64,000 bases of DNA from Curtobacterium sp. SGAir0471 (GTDB lineage: Bacteria; Actinomycetota; Actinomycetes; Actinomycetales; Microbacteriaceae). The stretch is taken from NCBI RefSeq assembly GCF_005490985.1, contig NZ_CP027869.1, positions 930,001 to 994,000 on the forward strand, in the 5' to 3' direction. The translations under genes were made by a program, and so were the position numbers. Below the pieces are notes generated by a model that was given only the letters and a program-made list of their open reading frames with translations, was not told the DNA's origin and did not search any database. This document shows positions 54,914 through 62,512 of this stretch, in pieces; positions within the stretch are counted from its first letter, which is position 1; every line of letters begins with the position of its first letter.

Positions 54914-56402
54914 ATGAGCGATGCACCGATCCGTCCGCTGCGCTTCGCGGCCTTCGTCATGAACACGACGTCGCACATCCAGCACGGCCTCTGGCGGCAC
55001 CCCGAGGCGCGGCAGGCCGACTTCGACGACGTGACGCTGTGGACCGACCTCGCGAAGACGCTCGAGCGCGGAAAGTTCGATGCGATGTTCTTCGCGGACG
55101 TCGTCGGCACGTACGGGCCCGCCCGCGGCGACTACTCGACAAACCTCCGCGAGGGCCTCCAGATCCCCTCGAACGACCCGTCCGTCCTGCTCTCCGCGCT
55201 CGCCGTGTCCACGGAGCACCTCGGCCTGGCATTCACCTCGAGCGTCATCCAGGCGCACCCGTTCGACTTCGCCCGCAAGGTCTCGACGCTCGACCACATC
55301 ACCCGCGGCCGCATCGGCTGGAACGTCGTCACGAGCGCCCTCGACAGCGCCGCCCGCAACTTCGGGGCCGACCGGCTCGAGGAGCACGACGAGCGCTACG
55401 CCTGGGCCGAGGAGTACCTCGAGGTCTGCGCGAAGCTCTGGGAGGGGTCGTGGGACGACGGTGCCGTCCTCAAGGACCCGGTGCGCGGGTACGCCGACCC
55501 GGAGAAGGTGCACCGCATCGACCACCACGGGAAGCGGTACGACGTGCAGGGTCCGCACCTCAGCGCCCCATCGCCGCAGCGTACGCCGGTGCTGTTCCAG
55601 GCAGGGTCCTCGCCGGCCGGTCGGGCCTTCGCCGCGCGGAACGCCGAGGCCCAGTTCATCCTCACCTCCAACCGCGACGCCACCGAGCAGCTCATCCACG
55701 AGACCCGCGACCTCGCGGCCGCAGCCGGCCGACGCCGGGAGGACATCGCCTTCTTCCTCGGCCTGACCTTCGTCACCGGGTCCACCGAGGCCGAGGCGAA
55801 GGCCAAGGAGGCGGAGATCGACGAGTACCTCGCAGCCGACGGGTTCCTCGTGCACTCGAACCTCGGCTTCGACCCCGACACCGGCGAACCGCTCGACCCC
55901 GCGACGCCGCTGTCCGAGGTCCGGACGCACGCCGGGCAGTCGCACCTCCAGTGGCTCCGCGAGGCCGCCGGCGACCGTGAGCCGACCATCGCCGACCTCG
56001 CCCGGCTGTCCGCCAAGCTCCGCGCCCGCGTCGTCGGGACGCCCGAGCAGATCGCCGACGAGCTCGCCGCGTGGCAGCACGTCGGTGTCGACGGGGTGAA
56101 CGTCATCAACTGGACGCTGCCCGGCTCGTACGAGGAATTCGTGGACGACATCGCGCCGACCCTGCAGCAGCGGGGACTCATGCAGTCCGAGTACCGGGAG
56201 GGCAGGCACCCTGCGCGAGAAGCTCTTCGGCCACGCGCAGCTGCCGGACTCCCACCCGGCCAGGCGGTGGCGCGGGGCGTTCTCCGGCGGGTCGAGCGGG
56301 TCCGGCGGGTCCGGCGTGACTGGCGTGACTGGCGGGTCCGGCGCGTCCGGCGACGCGACGGGCTCGGACGGCGGGCGCGACGCCGTGGAGGTGACCGCGT
56401 GA
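54914..56402 (+). pseudogene. NtaA/SnaA/SoxA-type flavin monooxygenase with a C-terminal frameshift
   Basis: An FMNH2-dependent (LLM class) monooxygenase like those for nitrilotriacetate or dibenzothiophene sulfone. Residues 1-430 are intact: FAAFVMNTTSHIQHGLWRHP, DFARKVSTLDHITRGRIGWNVVTS, FQAGSSPAGRAFAARNAEAQF and GVDGVNVINWTLPGSYEEFVDDIAP. After YREG (codon 430) a tandem GGCAGGCA at 56201-56208 shifts the frame. Removing one GGCA restores GTLREKLFGHAQLPDSHPARRW and a ~65-residue tail, ending at TGA 56400-56402 in a GTGA overlap with the next gene. As written, the frame instead runs on into that gene to give one 917-residue product. Confidence 0.8.
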
Positions 56403-57667
56403 CCGACGCGACGACGACCGACGGGGCTGCTCCGCGCCTCCAGACCGACCGGCTGACGGCCCTGCGGAACCACTTCGCCCCGGTCTTCGGCCGCATCCGC
56501 GAGGGGGCCGTCGGGCGCGAGCTGGCGTCCGGGAGCCCGGGGGAGCGGCAGCTGCCGCACGCCGAGGTCCGGGCACTCGCGGAGGCGGGCTTCGGTCGCC
56601 TCCGCGTGCCCGAGGACCGCGGCGGCTTCGGTGTGACGCTCGTGGAGCTGGCGCACCTGGTGGCGGACCTCGCGGCGGCGGACTCGAACATCGCGCACCT
56701 GTGGCGCGGGCACTTCGGGTACACCGAACTCGTGCTCCTGCGTCCGGATTCGCCCGGTCGTGATGAGTGGCTGCAGCGGATCGTCGACGGGGCGGTCGTG
56801 GGGAACGCGACCTCGGAGCGGACCGGCACCACGCTCGCGGACATCTCGACGACCGTCGCGCCCGACGCCGACGGGACGTGGCGGCTCGACGGGCGGAAGT
56901 TCTACTCGACCGGCACGCTCTACGCCGACTGGATCTACCTGGCGGCCGACCGCGACGGCGAGCGGGTGACGTTCGCGGTGCCCACGGACGCGCCCGGCGT
57001 CACCGGGGTCGACGACTGGGACGGGTTCGGGCAGCGGCTCACCGCCTCGGGGACGACGGTCTTCGACGGCGTCGCGGTCGACGAGTCGGTGATCTCGGGG
57101 TACCGGGACGCGCCGCTGTCGCACATCCAGGCCTTCTACCAGCTGTACCTGCTGGCGGTGCTCGCGGGGATCGGGCAGGCCGTCGTCGACGACGCGGTGG
57201 CGTTCGTCCGACCGCGGACCCGGACGTACATCCACGCGAACGCCGCCGTACCGGGGGACGACCCGCAGGTGCTCGCCGTGCTCGGGCGCCTGTCGTCGGG
57301 GGCGTTCACGGCTCGGTCGCTCGTCGCTGCGGCGGCCGGGCTGCTCGACGGGGTCGTGGCGACCAACGTGCCGGGGGTCGGCGTCGACCACGCGGTGCTC
57401 GACGCGGCCGAGAACGCCGTCTACCAGGCGCAGGTCGAGGTCGGGCCGCGGGTGCTGCGGGCGGCAACGGAGCTGTTCGAGGTCGGCGGGGCCTCGGCGG
57501 CGGACCGGACCCGGGCGCTCGACCGGCACTGGCGGAACGCGCGGGTCGTGGCGTCGCACAACCCGGCCGTGTACAAGGAGCGGCTCGTGGGCGAGTACGT
57601 GCTGCACGGGCGGGGGCCGGTCGACGCGTGGGAGCGGTACCACGAGGTTGGGCCGACGCGGTTCTGA
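56399..57667 (+). CDS. Acyl-CoA dehydrogenase-family flavoprotein (SfnB/DszC-like)
   Basis: A 422-residue protein of the acyl-CoA dehydrogenase fold, most like flavin monooxygenases of the DszC/SfnB type that use FMNH2 on sulfur or aromatic compounds. Seen: RLRVPEDRGGFGVTLVELAHLVADLAAADSNIAHLWRGHFGY, GNATSERTG, WRLDGRKFYSTGTLYADWIYLAA and the C-terminal ASHNPAVYKERLVGEYVLHGR. GTG at 56399 overlaps the restored monooxygenase stop. It is in the same frame as the shifted upstream gene, so in this sequence it also forms the C-terminal half of a fused frame. A role in scavenging sulfur is inferred. Confidence 0.82.
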   Translation: MTDATTTDGAAPRLQTDRLTALRNHFAPVFGRIREGAVGRELASGSPGERQLPHAEVRALAEAGFGRLRVPEDRGGFGVTLVELAHLVADLAAADSNIAHLWRGHFGYTELVLLRPDSPGRDEWLQRIVDGAVVGNATSERTGTTLADISTTVAPDADGTWRLDGRKFYSTGTLYADWIYLAADRDGERVTFAVPTDAPGVTGVDDWDGFGQRLTASGTTVFDGVAVDESVISGYRDAPLSHIQAFYQLYLLAVLAGIGQAVVDDAVAFVRPRTRTYIHANAAVPGDDPQVLAVLGRLSSGAFTARSLVAAAAGLLDGVVATNVPGVGVDHAVLDAAENAVYQAQVEVGPRVLRAATELFEVGGASAADRTRALDRHWRNARVVASHNPAVYKERLVGEYVLHGRGPVDAWERYHEVGPTRF

Positions 57668-57682
57668 GGGCCAGGCGGCGCG

Positions 57683-57738
57683 GCGCGCGTGCGCGGGTGC
57701 GCGGGTGCGCGGGTGCGCGCGTGCGCGCGTGCGCGGGC
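57683..57738. repeat. Seven 8-bp GCGCGSGT repeats
   Basis: Contiguous units from 57683, alternating GCGCGGGT and GCGCGCGT, nearly pure purine-pyrimidine alternation and able to adopt Z-DNA. It starts 15 bp after the dehydrogenase-like stop. Confidence 0.85.
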
Positions 57739-57744
57739 GAGTCT

Positions 57745-57798
57745 CGCGCTCAGCGACGGTTCTCGGGCTCGTTCGCCCGCGATGCGTCGCTGAGCGCG
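57745..57798. terminator. 14-bp perfect hairpin (AGCGAC family)
   Basis: Arms 57745-57758 and 57785-57798 (CGCGCTCAGCGACG and complement), 26-nt loop, between the dehydrogenase-like gene and the convergent metallopeptidase gene. Confidence 0.7.
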
Positions 57799-57839
57799 GG
57801 CCTCGGTCGACCACTGCGCTGCGCCGCGCTGCGCTGCGG

Positions 57840-58184
57840 CTACGCCCAGCCGAGCTCGTGCAGCCGGGCGTCGTCGATGCCGTAGAAGTGCCCGATCTCG
57901 TGGACGAGCGTGGTGTGCACCTCGTCCCGGAGCTCCTCGACGGTGTCGCACTCCTCCAAGTGCTGCTTGCGGAACACCACGATCCGGTCCGGCAGCTCAC
58001 CGAACCCGTACTGCCCGCGCTCGGTCGCGGCGACCCCCTCGTAGACGCCGAACAGGTCGGAGCCGTCCTCGGGTTCGTCCTCGACGACGAACACCACGTT
58101 GTCGAGCCCGTCGACCATCTCGTCGGGCAGCAGGTCGAGCTCGTCGGTCACGAGCTGCTCGAACTCGTCGGCGGACATCTCCAT
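57840..58184 (-). CDS. Small zinc metallopeptidase-like protein (zincin)
   Basis: A 114-residue protein of the actinobacterial minimal-zincin family. The zinc motif HTTLVHEIGHFYGID (residues 90-104) holds HEIGH (95-99) and a third ligand Asp104, the HExxHxxxxxD pattern. It starts MEMSADEFEQLVTDELDLLPDEM and is acidic throughout. Function unknown; a housekeeping protease or chaperone role is possible. ATG at 58184 is preferred over the longer frame that crosses the tRNA terminator. It sits directly downstream of tRNA-His on the same strand. Confidence 0.85.
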   Translation of the reverse strand: MEMSADEFEQLVTDELDLLPDEMVDGLDNVVFVVEDEPEDGSDLFGVYEGVAATERGQYGFGELPDRIVVFRKQHLEECDTVEELRDEVHTTLVHEIGHFYGIDDARLHELGWA

Positions 58185-58225
58185 CACGAGGTCGATCGTG
58201 GCACACCGGCATCGGAGAACGACGA

Positions 58226-58251
58226 AGGCCCCGTCCTGTCGGACGGGGCCT
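58226..58251 (-). terminator. Terminator of tRNA-His
   Basis: 11-bp perfect arms 58226-58236 and 58241-58251 (AGGCCCCGTCC and complement), 4-nt loop, followed on the minus strand by TTCGTCGTT. It lies 9 bp past the tRNA 3' end. Confidence 0.85.
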
Positions 58252-58259
58252 CCACGAAC

Positions 58260-58336
58260 TGGGGTGAGTAACGGGTCTCGAACCCGCGACCTCCTAGACC
58301 ACAACCAGGCGCTCTACCAACTGAGCTATACCCACC
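58260..58336 (-). tRNA. tRNA-His (GTG)
   Basis: Full cloverleaf read on the minus strand. The extra 5' G (position -1) pairs with C73, the identity mark of tRNA-His. Acceptor GTGGGTA/TACTCAC, D arm GCTCAGTTGGTAGAGC, anticodon loop TTGTGGT with GTG, T arm GCGGGTTCGAGACCCGT. The CCA is encoded (58260-58262). Confidence 0.97.
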
Positions 58337-58477
58337 ATGTACGCGCTGGCGGACCGGCGCGACCACTCAATAGTAGTACATGCCGGAGGCTCCTCCGACC
58401 AGGCGTGTCGCCGTCGCCAGCCAGCGGGCTCGCTGCCTCGTCACTGCTGCGTTGCTGCTGGGCGACAGCGCCCGTCG
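58337..58477. other. tRNA-His upstream region
   Basis: 141 bp between orn and tRNA-His. The minus strand has TACTAT about 30 bp before the tRNA, a plausible -10, and a small GGAGGCTCCTCC palindrome near 58384. Nothing else is seen. Confidence 0.4.
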
Positions 58478-59116
58478 TCACTCTGCAGCCGGCTGCGCGA
58501 GCCGGGGCTCCCAGCGCTCGACGACCTCGGCCGCGACGGCGCGGACGTCCTCGGTGGTCGGGCCGGGCTCGGCGACGAAGCCCGCGCGACGGTAGTACTC
58601 GAGCTCACGGATCGACTCGAGGATGTCCGCGAGTGCACGGTGCCCGCCGTGCTTCTCCGGCGCGTTGAAGTACACGCGCGGGAACCAGCGACGGCAGAGC
58701 TCCTTGATGCTCGACACGTCCACGCTGCGGTAGTGCAGGTGCCCGTCGACCCGCGGCATGTACTTCGACAGGAACGCGCGGTCCGTCCCGATCGTGTTGC
58801 CCGCCAGCGGTGCGCTGCCCTCGGCCGGGACGTGCTGGAGGATGTACTCGAGCACCTGGTACTCGGCGTCTGCCAGGGAGACGCCGTGCGGGATCTCCTC
58901 GAGCAGACCCGAGGTCGTGTGCATGTTCGTCACGAACTCGTTCATGTTGTCGAGCGCGGACTGGTCCGGCTTGATCACGATGTCGAAGCCCGGGTGCACG
59001 GGGACGAGGTCGAAGTCCGTGATGACGACAGCCACCTCGACGAGCTCGTCGACCCCGAGGTCGAGACCCGTCATCTCGCAGTCGATCCAGACGAGGCGGT
59101 CGTTCGCAGTTGCCAT
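58478..59116 (-). CDS. orn: Oligoribonuclease Orn
   Basis: Orn degrades 2-5-nt RNAs (including pGpG) from the 3' end. 212 residues, with the DEDDh exonuclease set: [10 protein letters not shown] (Asp12, Glu14), [11 protein letters not shown] with the third acid, and the [11 protein letters not shown] end with His and Asp. [17 protein letters not shown] is the family signature. A ~25-residue tail ([26 protein letters not shown]) extends past it. TAGGAT lies 6 bases before the ATG, so the transcript is probably leaderless. Located directly upstream of tRNA-His. Confidence 0.96.
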   Translation of the reverse strand: MATANDRLVWIDCEMTGLDLGVDELVEVAVVITDFDLVPVHPGFDIVIKPDQSALDNMNEFVTNMHTTSGLLEEIPHGVSLADAEYQVLEYILQHVPAEGSAPLAGNTIGTDRAFLSKYMPRVDGHLHYRSVDVSSIKELCRRWFPRVYFNAPEKHGGHRALADILESIRELEYYRRAGFVAEPGPTTEDVRAVAAEVVERWEPRLAQPAAE

Positions 59117-59122
59117 GCCCCG

Positions 59123-59128
59123 ATCCTA
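59123..59128 (-). promoter_or_regulatory. Candidate -10 box of a leaderless orn transcript
   Basis: TAGGAT on the minus strand with 6 nt to the orn ATG and no ribosome site between. Confidence 0.4.
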
Positions 59129-59198
59129 TTCCGCGCCTGTGACGCTCCCGCGCCCCGGCGGTGCGGCTGTGGGGGGGCGCTGCCCGCCCGGCGACCAC

Positions 59199-60133
59199 GA
59201 GCGGGCGGAACCGGCACGGGCGCGCTCGCGGGTCGGTCGGAATCCGCCCGTTCGCAACCGGACCCGTTGGCCGAGCGTGATCCGTGCCTCCGGTCCGTCG
59301 CGGTCAGGGCCCTGCGAACGGCGGGATGCGCTGGCGCGCCCGTGAGCGGGCGGGATCCGCGATCAGAGCCGTGCGCAGCCGACCGTTCCACCCGTTCGCG
59401 ACGGAACCGGGCCGCCCGACGCGTCCCGCGCCTCCTGGCTGCCGTGAGCGGGCGGAACCCGCTTGCAACCGCCGCGGAGGGGACCGGTTCCGCCCGTTCG
59501 CTACCGGGGCTGTCCCTCGGGCGCGATCCGTGCCTCCAGGCCTGCCCCGGTCCGGGCCTCGCGAGTGGGCGGAACCGGCCCGGACAGGGGATCCTGCGTG
59601 CCGGTTCCGCCCGATCGCCAGCGTCTGCTGCCGCGCAACATCCCCGACCGCCCCTGGCATCTCGCCTGAGCTGGAGGCCTGCCATCGGTCCGTGGGTCCG
59701 GCCGCCACACCCTCAGATCACGCGAGCGGGTGGAATCGGAGGCGCGGTCCGCCCCGCCCTCACGGCTTCCGCCCGCTCGCGGAGAACGTCCGTCTCACTC
59801 AGCCGCACCGACGGCACCCAGCAGCCTGGAGGCGCGCCCACAGCCCGGCGGTCCGTCCTCCCCGCCCTCGGGTCACGCGAGCGGGCGGAGTCGGCCACCC
59901 GGTCCGCCCCGACCCGCGGGTTCCGCCCGCTCGCCGACGCGCGCCCGACCGGTGCTCGGGCGTCCACAGCCGGCCCTGACCCGACACGCCGGCCGGAGCC
60001 CGCCCCGCCCGCCAGAGCCCACCGCGCCTCGCCGCCTCCGCCGCGCCGCACCCACCCCCGCCTCCCCGCCCACACGACGAACGGGCGGGAACCACGACCG
60101 GACCGCAGTCCGCTCGCAGTTCCCGCCCGGAGC
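59199..60133. repeat. Seven hairpin repeats (GAGCGGGCGG family) filling a 1-kb gap
   Basis: The 1,033-bp gap between orn and an MFS gene carries no supported gene. It holds units at about 59199-59255, 59344-59400, 59446-59501, 59573-59618, 59724-59780, 59879-59934 and 60079-60133. Each has a GAGCGGGCGGAAC-type left end and a TTCCGCCCGYTCGC-type right end, 46-58 bp across. Between units lie short pieces including CTGGAGGC fragments. The last may also terminate the MFS transcript. Confidence 0.85.
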
Positions 60134-60149
60134 GAGAGCGAGAAGCGCC

Positions 60150-61388
60150 TCAGACCATCTCGCCCGCCGAGATCGCCTCGGCCTCGACGCGCTCCGGCTC
60201 CGCGCCGTCGTCGACCCGTCGCAGCACCTTCGTCGTCAGCACCACGACCACGAACGCGATCGCCACCGAGACCCCGGCGAACACGTACGCCGCCGACGGC
60301 GAGAACGAGTCCGCGAGCAGCGTCGCCACGGGCGGAGCGATCGCACCACCGATGAAGCGGACCGCTGAGTACGCGCTCGACGCCACCGAGCGGGGGAGGT
60401 CCGTCGCCTCCATCACGCACTCCGTCAGCACCGTGTTGAGGACACCGAGCACGAGCCCACCGATGATCACGCAGATGATCAGCCCGACCTGCGACGTCAC
60501 GACGACCGCCGCGGCGAACAGGTCGAGGGCCAGCAGCGGCAGCGCGATCTTCAGCACGGTCGTCCGACGCAGGCGAGCGGTCAGGATCGGCGCCACCCAC
60601 ACGGAGGTGATCGCCAGCCCGACGCCCCAGCCGAAGAACGTGAAGCCGATGCCGAGCGCACCGAAGCCGAGCGGGAACGGCGTGTACGCCAGGAGCACGA
60701 AGAAGCCGATGTTGTAGAAGAGCGCGGTGACCGCGAGGGCGGCGAGTGCCGGCCGTCCGAGTGCGCGGAAGGGTGCCGAGAGCTTCGTCGGTGTCGGCTT
60801 CTCGAGCCCCGAGGACTTGAGCAGCGTCACCACGGCGATGAACGCGACGGCCATGAGCGTCGTGACGCCGAAGAACGGTCCGCGCCAGCTCACCGATCCG
60901 AGCAGCCCGCCGACGAGCGGACCCACGGCGATGCCCAGGCCGAGCGCGGCCTCGTACAGGATGATCGCCGACGCGGTGCCGCCGGAGGCCGCCCCGACGA
61001 TGGTCGCGAGCGCGGTGGAGATGAAGAGCGCGTTGCCGAGGCCCCACCCGGCGCGGAAGCCGATGATGTTCCAGACGCTGCCCGAGGTCGCAGCCAGCAC
61101 CGAGAACACGACGATGAGCGCGAGCCCGATGAGCAGCGTGTTCTTCGCGCCGATGCGGCTCGACACCCAGCTGGTGAAGAACATCGCGACACCGGTGACG
61201 GCGAGGTAGCTCGTGAAGAGCAGCTCGGTCTGCGCTGCCGTCGCCTTGAGCGAGGTGGCGATGGCGGGGAGGATCGGGTCGACGAGGCCGATGCCCATGA
61301 AGGCGACGACGCATGCGAACGCGATCGCCCAGACGGCGGACGACTGCTTGAGGATGCTGCCGGACGCAGCGGGTGCGTGGGCGTTCAC
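60150..61388 (-). CDS. MFS efflux transporter
   Basis: A 412-residue 12-helix major facilitator. VVAFMGIGLVDPILPAIATSL is the typical drug-efflux opening (DHA1 type), followed by WVSSRIGAKNTLLIGLALIVVFSVLAA (basic loop 2-3), EAALGLGIAVGPLVGGLLG (antiporter-like GPLVGG motif) and SSAYSAVRFIGGAIAPPVA. GTG at 61388 overlaps the MarR gene stop by 4 bp, so pump and regulator are one operon, the usual arrangement for a drug- or metabolite-inducible pump. The substrate is unknown. Confidence 0.92.
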   Translation of the reverse strand: MNAHAPAASGSILKQSSAVWAIAFACVVAFMGIGLVDPILPAIATSLKATAAQTELLFTSYLAVTGVAMFFTSWVSSRIGAKNTLLIGLALIVVFSVLAATSGSVWNIIGFRAGWGLGNALFISTALATIVGAASGGTASAIILYEAALGLGIAVGPLVGGLLGSVSWRGPFFGVTTLMAVAFIAVVTLLKSSGLEKPTPTKLSAPFRALGRPALAALAVTALFYNIGFFVLLAYTPFPLGFGALGIGFTFFGWGVGLAITSVWVAPILTARLRRTTVLKIALPLLALDLFAAAVVVTSQVGLIICVIIGGLVLGVLNTVLTECVMEATDLPRSVASSAYSAVRFIGGAIAPPVATLLADSFSPSAAYVFAGVSVAIAFVVVVLTTKVLRRVDDGAEPERVEAEAISAGEMV

Positions 61389-61834
61389 GCGGGGATCTCC
61401 GTTCTCGTGGGGTTCGTGGTGGTGCGCGAGGCGATGATGGCGGCGGCGCCCCGCAGGACGTCCCAGTCGTCGTCGTCGAGGTCGGCGAAGACCGCTCCGA
61501 CCGAGTCGGCGATGGTCGCGCGCCAGGCGAGGAGCCGCTCGCGCCCGGTGTCGGTGAGCTCGATGAGCTGACCGCGGGAGTCGTCGGGGTCGACGGTGCG
61601 TGAGAGCAGTCCGTCGGCGAGCATCCCGGAGACGATCCGGGTCATGGTGGGCTGTGCCACACGCGACGCGGCGGCGAGTTCCCCGAGGCGCAGCGGCTGC
61701 TCGGTCTCGAGGATGCCGAGCGTGCGCCAGACCGCGGCTGAGGTCGCGTCGCCCGAGGCCCGCGCCGCTGCGCGGACCAGGCGGTTGACGGAGACGACGA
61801 GCGTCTCGAGTGTCTGCGCCCGTGTTTGTTCCAT
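61385..61834 (-). CDS. MarR family transcriptional regulator
   Basis: A 149-residue winged-helix repressor. The helical dimer part is first (MEQTRAQTLETLVVSVNRLVRAAA), then the DNA-binding wHTH (SAAVWRTLGILETEQPLRLGELAAASRVAQPTMTRIVSGMLADGLLSRTVDPDDSRGQLIELTDTGRERLL), with the DPDDSRG wing typical of MarR. ATG at 61834 is chosen; the longer frame crosses the neighbouring gene and promoter. It is co-transcribed with the MFS pump. A 5-bp dyad overlapping its -10 suggests autorepression. Confidence 0.93.
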   Translation of the reverse strand: MEQTRAQTLETLVVSVNRLVRAAARASGDATSAAVWRTLGILETEQPLRLGELAAASRVAQPTMTRIVSGMLADGLLSRTVDPDDSRGQLIELTDTGRERLLAWRATIADSVGAVFADLDDDDWDVLRGAAAIIASRTTTNPTRTEIPA

Positions 61835-61842
61835 GTCTGAAC

Positions 61843-61858
61843 TATATAGCGGTGCTAT
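61843..61858. promoter_or_regulatory. MarR promoter and probable operator
   Basis: ATAGC-GGT-GCTAT (61846-61858) overlaps a minus-strand -10 TATAGT (61848-61843), 9 bp before the marR ATG. The AT-rich dyad stands out in GC-rich DNA. It also lies upstream of the divergent small gene at 61896. Confidence 0.55.
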
Positions 61859-61895
61859 GCATCCGTCAACAGGGCGCCCCTGGTACAAGGGACGC

Positions 61896-62186
61896 ATGAG
61901 CGACATCACCATCCACGAGGGCGACGAGTACACCGCGATCTTCCACGGCGGTCCCTTCGACGGCACGACCGACACCCGCACCGCCACGAGCGACGCGGTC
62001 GACGACGAGGTCACGGTGTACGCGGACGTCGAGGGCCTGCAGACCGCCTTCACCTACAAGGCCACGAAGACCCGTCAGGTGCTCGACCAGACCTCCGTCG
62101 AGTACGAGTACGACGCCGCCGACTCCGACCCGGTCGACGACCTGCAGGACCGCGGCGACCGCAGCGGCGAGTTCGACCGGGAGTAG
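61896..62186 (+). CDS. Small acidic hypothetical protein
   Basis: A 96-residue, very acidic protein (many Asp/Glu, few Lys). SDITIHEGDEYTAIFHGGPFDGTTDTR at the start and VEYEYDAADSDPVDDLQDR at the end. The HGGPFDGT segment is seen in many small actinobacterial and phage proteins of unknown function. No membrane or signal segments. ATG has AAGGGA four bases upstream. Divergent from marR across 61 bp. Function unknown. Confidence 0.7.
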   Translation: MSDITIHEGDEYTAIFHGGPFDGTTDTRTATSDAVDDEVTVYADVEGLQTAFTYKATKTRQVLDQTSVEYEYDAADSDPVDDLQDRGDRSGEFDRE

Positions 62187-62215
62187 ATCCCGCGCCGCGG
62201 ACGTTGCACCGTCCC

Positions 62216-62476
62216 GTGCAGCTCGACCTCTGGACCTCCGCCTTCTGCGCCCCGTGCGCGGCCGCCCGCCGCGTGACAGGTGAGGCTGCGGCGCTCGTCC
62301 CCGGGCTCCGGGTCACGGAACGCGACGTCGCGGCCCACCCCGACACCGCAGAGGACCTCGGCATCCGCTCGACTCCCACGATCATCGTGCGGCGCGACGA
62401 CGGTGCCGAGGTCTTCCGTTCGCCGGGCGTCCCCTCGCGCGACCAGCTGCTGGTGGCGGTCGCGAAGGCGCTCTGA
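62216..62476 (+). CDS. Thioredoxin-fold protein with CxxC
   Basis: An 86-residue thioredoxin-like protein. QLDLWTSAFCAPCAAARRV carries the redox CAPC at residues ~11-14. STPTIIVRRDDGAEVFR has the cis-proline loop (TPT), and the protein ends in a helix. It lacks the N-terminal extra strand and helix of full-length thioredoxin. GTG at 62216 is preferred; a TTG at 62204 would add four residues. A cytosolic reductase partner role is likely, with its target unknown. Confidence 0.8.
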   Translation: MQLDLWTSAFCAPCAAARRVTGEAAALVPGLRVTERDVAAHPDTAEDLGIRSTPTIIVRRDDGAEVFRSPGVPSRDQLLVAVAKAL

Positions 62477-62512
62477 CCCGGCCTGGAGGCGCGGCCCCCT
62501 CCGCCCCGTCCG

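Noticed and set aside
59199..60133. Possible CRISPR or degraded mobile element in the 1-kb gap
   Set aside because: The units are hairpins of variable spacing with no transposase or spacer structure; better described as a dispersed repeat family.
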